Of a DNA stretch of 64,000 bases, positions 60,026-64,000 are shown piece by piece. Both the position numbers and the translations under genes were made by a program. Origin of the DNA: an uncultured Bacteroidales bacterium (GTDB lineage: Bacteria > Bacteroidota > Bacteroidia > Bacteroidales > Paludibacteraceae); contig CADCBP010000014.1 in the NCBI GenBank assembly GCA_902799705.1, forward strand, positions 24,057-88,056, read 5' to 3'. Position 1 is the first letter of the stretch. Each line of letters begins with the position of its first letter. A model generated the notes under the pieces. The model made no database searches. It was not told where the DNA came from and was given only the letters and a program-made list of their open reading frames with translations.

Positions 60026-61153
60026 ATGGCAGAACGTGCAGCAATAGAGCATTTTGATTACTTGCACTTGTTGGCGCAAGTGAAACAACGTGTGCGGTTG
60101 GCGCAGCAGCGTGCGATCTATTCTGCCAACGATGAAATGCTGCGGATGTATTGGGATATCGGTCACCTTCTTTCAGATGCACAGAAGCAGATCGGTTGGG
60201 GCAATGGAGCGCTAAAAAGGCTGTCTGTAGATATGCGTAACGACTACCCTGAGATAAAAGGCTTCTCCGTTCGCAACTGCCAATGTATGATTCAGTTCTA
60301 CAATGAATATAACCAAGAACTGACCCTTCCTAAAGACACTTTGCCAAATACGCAATCGCCGGTTGCGCAATTAACCGAACAAAATACGCAACTGTCGGTT
60401 GCGCAATTACCAAAATACAATTTTACACTACCCATACTTCATTTGCCTTGGACGCATAATATCATTTTGATTCAGCGCGTAAAGGACATTAAAGCCCGGT
60501 ATTGGTACATGGTGCAATCCATTACCGGTCACTGGTCAAAGGACTATCTGGCAGATGCTATCAAGCAGGATTATTACAAAAGGCATGGTGCATTGGCAAA
60601 CAATTTCGACGTAGCATTGCCACAACAGGAAGCCGAAGAAGTGAAGTCCATGCTTAAAGACCCCTATCTGTTTGATATGCTGACATTCAAAGACAAGTTC
60701 GATGAGCGTGATATTGAATTGGGGTTAGTCAAAGAAGTAGAGAAATTCTTGCTTGAAATGGGTACCGGCTTTGCCTTCATGGGCAGGCAATATCATTTGG
60801 ACGTAAGCGGCGATGATTACTATATTGATTTGCTGATGTACAATACTTTCATGCACAGATATATGGTTATAGAACTCAAAAACACAGAGTTTTTACCGGA
60901 ATATATTGGCAAACTCAATTTCTATTGTTCCGCAGTGGACGATATACTATGCCGGGAAGGCGACAACAAAACAATAGGTTTGTTATTATGCCGTACAAAG
61001 GACAAGATTAAAGCGGAGTATGCCCTTCGTGACATTAACAAACCTATCGGAGTATCGGATTACGAAATAGGTAATATGCTCCCCAAAGACCTTCGCTCAT
61101 CGCTTCCTTCCATTGAAGATATTGAGCGTGATTTAAGCGAACCAACAGAATAA
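60026..61153 (+). CDS. PDDEXK nuclease family protein (DUF1016/YhcG)
   Basis: 375 residues. DUF1016_N helical domain (about 25-180, AQQRAIYSANDEMLRMYWDI) and C-terminal PDDEXK domain: YYIDLLMYN (Asp268) with VIELKN (Glu283, Lys285). Members occur alone or beside restriction-modification loci; the function is unproven. A 12-residue repeat (NTQSPVAQL, NTQLSVAQL) at 108-128 comes from two 36-bp units (60347-60418). I chose the ATG at 60026 because the upstream ATG (60005) lies inside the promoter. Single-gene unit flanked by repeat-rich DNA, which suggests acquisition. Confidence 0.88.
   Translation: MAERAAIEHFDYLHLLAQVKQRVRLAQQRAIYSANDEMLRMYWDIGHLLSDAQKQIGWGNGALKRLSVDMRNDYPEIKGFSVRNCQCMIQFYNEYNQELTLPKDTLPNTQSPVAQLTEQNTQLSVAQLPKYNFTLPILHLPWTHNIILIQRVKDIKARYWYMVQSITGHWSKDYLADAIKQDYYKRHGALANNFDVALPQQEAEEVKSMLKDPYLFDMLTFKDKFDERDIELGLVKEVEKFLLEMGTGFAFMGRQYHLDVSGDDYYIDLLMYNTFMHRYMVIELKNTEFLPEYIGKLNFYCSAVDDILCREGDNKTIGLLLCRTKDKIKAEYALRDINKPIGVSDYEIGNMLPKDLRSSLPSIEDIERDLSEPTE
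60347..60418. repeat. 36-bp tandem duplication in the DUF1016 gene
   Basis: Two imperfect 36-bp units, each coding NTQ-x-VAQL-type residues, in the linker between the N-terminal and nuclease domains. In-frame period. Confidence 0.75.
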
Positions 61154-61262
61154 ATATACAATACTTATAATCCCAACCACCGCCTATGGGCAAGGAATAA
61201 GAAACATACGGAGCTGAACCGATAGCGGGCAACGGCTCAAGACATAAATAATTAACAGCATT

Positions 61263-61425
61263 TAGCTTAATACTTGGTCTCTATAAAACCTGGACAGTTA
61301 TATAGAAACTAAATTCTTCCAAGGAAAAGCCTGAATGCTCATGCGAAAGCGTGGGCTTTTCCGTAGATATATATTTGGAAGAATAGGTTCGTCCAGGATT
61401 CCTTAGAGACCGAATATAAGCAAAC
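61263..61425. repeat. 163-bp imperfect palindrome (possible structured RNA or foldback element)
   Basis: Nested pairing arms in order: GGTCTCTA (61277) with TAGAGACC (ends 61411); CCTGGAC with GTCCAGG; ATTCTTCCAA with TTGGAAGAAT; GGAAAAGCC with GGCTTTTCC; the loop is near GCTCATGCGAAAGC. The outermost arms extend to TTAGCTTA and TAAGCAAA. Bulges between the arms differ on the two sides. It lies in the 547-bp gap between the DUF1016 gene and the TPR-AraC gene. It may be a foldback mobile element or an RNA. Confidence 0.75.
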
Positions 61426-61516
61426 TACAAAAGTCTGCGCTTTTTTCGTGTATATATGTTTGTCCCCTTAAAATCCGCGCCGCCCAATGTACTGTTATTA
61501 AGATTGTACTCTCCCG

Positions 61517-61560
61517 ACCGACCGACAACCGAGAGATGACCGAGAGATGACTGGGACAGA
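61517..61560. repeat. 11-bp ACCGAGAGATG tandem repeat
   Basis: ACCGACCGACA, ACCGAGAGATG, ACCGAGAGATG and ACTGGGACAGA, same period as the array at 38839. Nothing else identifiable lies between here and the promoter at 61675. Confidence 0.7.
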
Positions 61561-61674
61561 AAAACCGTCCTTTTTATGTGGAAAAATTGACACAAAATGC
61601 CCTAAAACGTCATTTTGTCCGAAAATGATTACATTTTTGCAATAAATGATTACAGATATTTGGAAAAAAAGCAG

Positions 61675-61682
61675 TATCTTTG
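61675..61682 (+). promoter_or_regulatory. Promoter -7 box for the TPR-AraC gene
   Basis: TATCTTTG, a perfect -7 box, 18 nt before the ATG at 61701. The expected -33 TTG is not at the 20-nt distance, so recognition may depend on a regulator. Confidence 0.65.
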
Positions 61683-61700
61683 CACCCGAATTAGAATCGT

Positions 61701-63422
61701 ATGAAAAGGACACGACAAACAATCTTGTTTTTTGCCCTTCTGATAAGTCTCATTTCATGGGCGCAGGCGGATGTTTCCTCCCGTCTGGAGCGCTATGCCG
61801 GGCGGTATGCGCAGACCGCCAGCGCCCCGGACCGCATTCCGCTTGCGAATGATTTCTTTGGCTACCTTCTTCAGATAGACTATATCGACGAACCGGTCGC
61901 TTTCCCCGCTTCCGCCCATATCGACTCGGTGGACGTGAATGTCTATTACTACCTCGCGGAGTGGTACTACGGCGAGGGGGCGTATCGGCAATCGGCGGAC
62001 TACTGCGCCCGTGCGGCGGAGAGCTGTACGGACCATGTGGATGAGAACTCCAAGGGCGATGTCTATAGCCTTCTTGGCGCGGCATATTTCCGTCTGGGCG
62101 AGTTTGACAAGGCAGCTGACGCGCTCAATGTATGCTATGGGATAGACAGCCGGAGCGGCAATTACGACCAGGTCAGTTCTACTCTCAATAATATCGCGAG
62201 TGTCTTCGTGGCGGCGGGCAAGCCTCAGGAGGCGGAGAAATACGTGCTGGAGGCGATAGCCGCCAACAGCCTGACGGACAACCCTGCGCGCAGGGCGGTG
62301 CTTTTCGGCACGGCGTCGGAGATGTACAGGGCGATGGGCGAACCCTCCAAATCGCTCTCTTATGCCCTGAAAGCACTGGAGATAGAGCGCGAGCGGGGCG
62401 ACAGTGCCAAGATAGGTGTGCGGCTCTCGCAGGTAGCCAACGCCCAGTTGGGCATGGGCAGGATCGAGGACGCCGGACAATCGTTAGAGGAAGCCATGCC
62501 GCTTCTGGAGGCTTCGGGCAACAGGCACTCGTTGGGTATATGCATGAACCAGACGGGCGACATCCTCTCTTTGGAAGGCAAGGACAGCGAAGCGGAGTAT
62601 TACTACCGCGAGGCAGCGAAGATCTTCTTCGGCCAGCGGGACATGTATAACGAGCAGCACGCGCGCGAGGGATTATATAAGGTGCTCAAATCCACTTCTC
62701 CCGATGAGGCGATGCTGCATCTGGAGCGGGCGAAGCTCCTGCACGACTCCGTCTATCGGCAGGAGACCGCCGAAGCCATCAGCCGCTACAACGCCATCTA
62801 CGGCATCGATAAGCTGCAACAGGAGGCGGACCGTGCCCGGAAGCAGCGGCACACGTTTCTGATGGTAGCCCTTGGGATGCTGGCGGTAGTGGTGCTTTTC
62901 TGTATCGGTGCATGGATCACCTACCGCCGCAACCGGCGTAAGACAGAGGACTATGAGCAGGAACGGCGTTCATTGCAGCGCCGCTATGACGAGATCAGCC
63001 GCCGGTACCGTAATATCGTCATGGATAGCCTGCCGGACAGGAACACCCTGACGGACGAAGACCGGTCTTTTCTGGAGGAACTGACCAAAGTCATTGACGA
63101 GGAGATGGAGAAGGGCAATGCCGATGTCGAGTCCGTAGCGGAGCGTATGCATATCACTCCGCGCACGCTCCAGCGGCGCATGAACCAGACCCTCTCACTC
63201 ACGCCGCAGGCGTATCTGACTCGGGTACGGATGCAGAAAGCGAAGTTCCTGCTGCTCAACTACCGTGACATCACTGTCAACGAGGTGGCAGAGAAATGCG
63301 GCTATACGCTGATGACCAATTTCACCCGTGCTTTTGTCCGTTTTTACGGCATCAAGCCGAGTGAACTGCGTCTGCAAAAAACGAATACTGATTTTACCCC
63401 CCCCATGCGAAGGGCGGCATAA
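61701..63422 (+). CDS. TPR-transmembrane-AraC family regulator
   Basis: 573 residues. Signal-like N-terminus (1-23), periplasmic tetratricopeptide repeats (about 75-350, for example YSLLGAAYFRLGEFDKAADAL), one membrane helix (FLMVALGMLAVVVLFCIGAWI, about residue 390-410), a cytoplasmic coiled coil, and a C-terminal AraC-type double helix-turn-helix (about 465-560, ESVAERMHITPRTLQRRM and CGYTLMTNFTRAFVRFYG). This single-protein receptor design is common in Bacteroidota. It may control the BspA-like gene next to it; ligand unknown. Confidence 0.9.
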   Translation: MKRTRQTILFFALLISLISWAQADVSSRLERYAGRYAQTASAPDRIPLANDFFGYLLQIDYIDEPVAFPASAHIDSVDVNVYYYLAEWYYGEGAYRQSADYCARAAESCTDHVDENSKGDVYSLLGAAYFRLGEFDKAADALNVCYGIDSRSGNYDQVSSTLNNIASVFVAAGKPQEAEKYVLEAIAANSLTDNPARRAVLFGTASEMYRAMGEPSKSLSYALKALEIERERGDSAKIGVRLSQVANAQLGMGRIEDAGQSLEEAMPLLEASGNRHSLGICMNQTGDILSLEGKDSEAEYYYREAAKIFFGQRDMYNEQHAREGLYKVLKSTSPDEAMLHLERAKLLHDSVYRQETAEAISRYNAIYGIDKLQQEADRARKQRHTFLMVALGMLAVVVLFCIGAWITYRRNRRKTEDYEQERRSLQRRYDEISRRYRNIVMDSLPDRNTLTDEDRSFLEELTKVIDEEMEKGNADVESVAERMHITPRTLQRRMNQTLSLTPQAYLTRVRMQKAKFLLLNYRDITVNEVAEKCGYTLMTNFTRAFVRFYGIKPSELRLQKTNTDFTPPMRRAA

Positions 63423-63486
63423 TAGAGAACAACCCGTCTTCGCAGACCCAATAGACGGTGCGCATGAATAATGCGTTCCGCCTTTT

Positions 63487-63506
63487 TGCGTTTTACGCAT
63501 TTTTTT
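63487..63506 (+). terminator. Rho-independent terminator after the TPR-AraC gene
   Basis: TGCGT (63487-63491), loop TTT, ACGCA (63495-63499) followed by seven T. The stem is short but the T tract is strong. Confidence 0.65.
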
Positions 63507-63632
63507 CATGTTATCAAACTTATTTATTGTCTTCTGCGAATAAAACATGTATATGAACCAACAAACAAAACTAACATAACAAACAATCTTTAAAACCGAT
63601 GGGGCGATGGGATATAACAGCCAAAAATGCTT

Positions 63633-64000
63633 ATGAGAAAAATTTTAACTTTAGTCGTCTGTAGCCTTTTGGCTATATGTACGGTGAGTGCCAGTCAGTA
63701 CAGCATGTCCGGCACGTTCAAGAACGGTGGTACATGGAAGGTTGAGAATGGCGTCCTATATGTGGATGCAGAGACTATTCCGGACGCATATGGACCTGGA
63801 TGGAGAGAGATGCCCGCCGAGTTACCAGACGAATGGGTTGTCTGGACACGACAGAATTTGTCAGATTGGTGGGGGAGTTCCTATTCTATTACGAAAGTGA
63901 TTTTGTCTGGTAAAGTAAAGAAAATTGGCAAATATGCGTTTAGCGGCTTAGTGGCATTAAAAAAGGTAGAAATAGCCAGTACAAATAATATTGAAATTGG
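63633..64000 (+). CDS. BspA-like leucine-rich-repeat secreted protein (N-terminal part, truncated by window edge)
   Basis: The frame is open from the ATG at 63633 to the end (122 codons). Signal peptide MRKILTLVVCSLLAICTVSA, then SMSGTFKNGGTWKVENGVLYV and SITKVILSGKVKKIGKYAFSGLVALKKVEIA, the LRR_5 repeat pattern of BspA-like surface proteins that bind host proteins or other cells. The C-terminus is outside the window. Upstream lie 210 bp with the terminator; no clear TAnnTTTG box is visible, so the promoter is uncertain. Confidence 0.85.
   Translation, partial: MRKILTLVVCSLLAICTVSASQYSMSGTFKNGGTWKVENGVLYVDAETIPDAYGPGWREMPAELPDEWVVWTRQNLSDWWGSSYSITKVILSGKVKKIGKYAFSGLVALKKVEIASTNNIEI

Noticed and set aside
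1-64000. tRNA, rRNA, prophage or intact insertion sequence
   Set aside because: None was found by eye on either strand; short tRNA-like GTTCGAA in structured element A/B does not fold into a cloverleaf.

Overview
The window reads as a chromosomal segment of a Bacteroidales bacterium (phylum Bacteroidota), probably a gut or rumen type; I cannot name a genus. Evidence: promoters of the Bacteroidota type (TTG, a 19-20 nt spacer, then TAnnTTTG) before most transcription units, little Shine-Dalgarno signal, secreted proteins ending in type IX secretion-like C-termini, a GT117/DUF2723 membrane glycosyltransferase, a TPR-AraC one-protein regulator and a BspA-like leucine-rich-repeat protein. No rRNA, tRNA, CRISPR, prophage or intact insertion sequence was found.

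Layout. 1-14.9 kb (minus strand): one ten-gene run with tiny gaps or overlaps, starting at hpf and continuing through two pectin methylesterase-like proteins, an AspT-type transporter, a MATE exporter, an RND pump with its adaptor, an Sfp-type phosphopantetheinyl transferase, dnaX and ygiQ (cut by the window edge). 15-21.3 kb (minus): envelope proteins, including a duplicated-domain secreted protein, a FadL-like barrel and a small lipoprotein. 21.4-23.6 kb: trpS and an Lrp regulator, divergent from an O-methyltransferase. 23.6-37.8 kb (minus): a GT117 glycosyltransferase followed by a compact module of CobW GTPase, multi-zinc-ribbon protein, transmembrane Ser/Thr kinase, four-module AAA+ ATPase, FHA protein, PP2C phosphatase and thioesterase. 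38-54.5 kb (plus): an exopolysaccharide/capsule cluster (two UDP-sugar dehydrogenases, a galacturonokinase-like GHMP kinase with a nucleotidyltransferase, Wzx, Wzy, four glycosyltransferases, an initiating sugar-phosphate transferase, a DegT aminotransferase), running into serB, ftsY and aspA. 54.6-59.6 kb (minus): a Ser/Arg/Gly-rich secreted protein, lptF/G-like permease with ribBA, and cdd. 60-64 kb (plus): a DUF1016 PDDEXK nuclease, the TPR-AraC regulator and the start of the BspA-like protein.

The strongest candidate for an undescribed system is the 24.1-33.5 kb phosphosignalling module. The kinase N-terminus carries six spaced TIRP/TVRT threonine motifs, and the same motif (DKTVRP) sits just before the FHA domain of the neighbouring protein. 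This suggests kinase autophosphorylation, FHA docking and PP2C reversal controlling a zinc-ribbon AAA+ machine. It has no type VI secretion genes beside it.

A second theme is non-coding. At least ten short tandem arrays with 7- or 8-bp periods occur at gene junctions, and some have invaded reading frames (ygiQ, sfp, the MATE gene, ribBA). An 88-nt structured element occurs twice, 40 kb apart, with compensatory pairing; one copy is in the cdd leader between 29-bp direct repeats. There is also a MITE-like element at 58.9-59.1 kb and a 163-bp imperfect palindrome at 61.3 kb.
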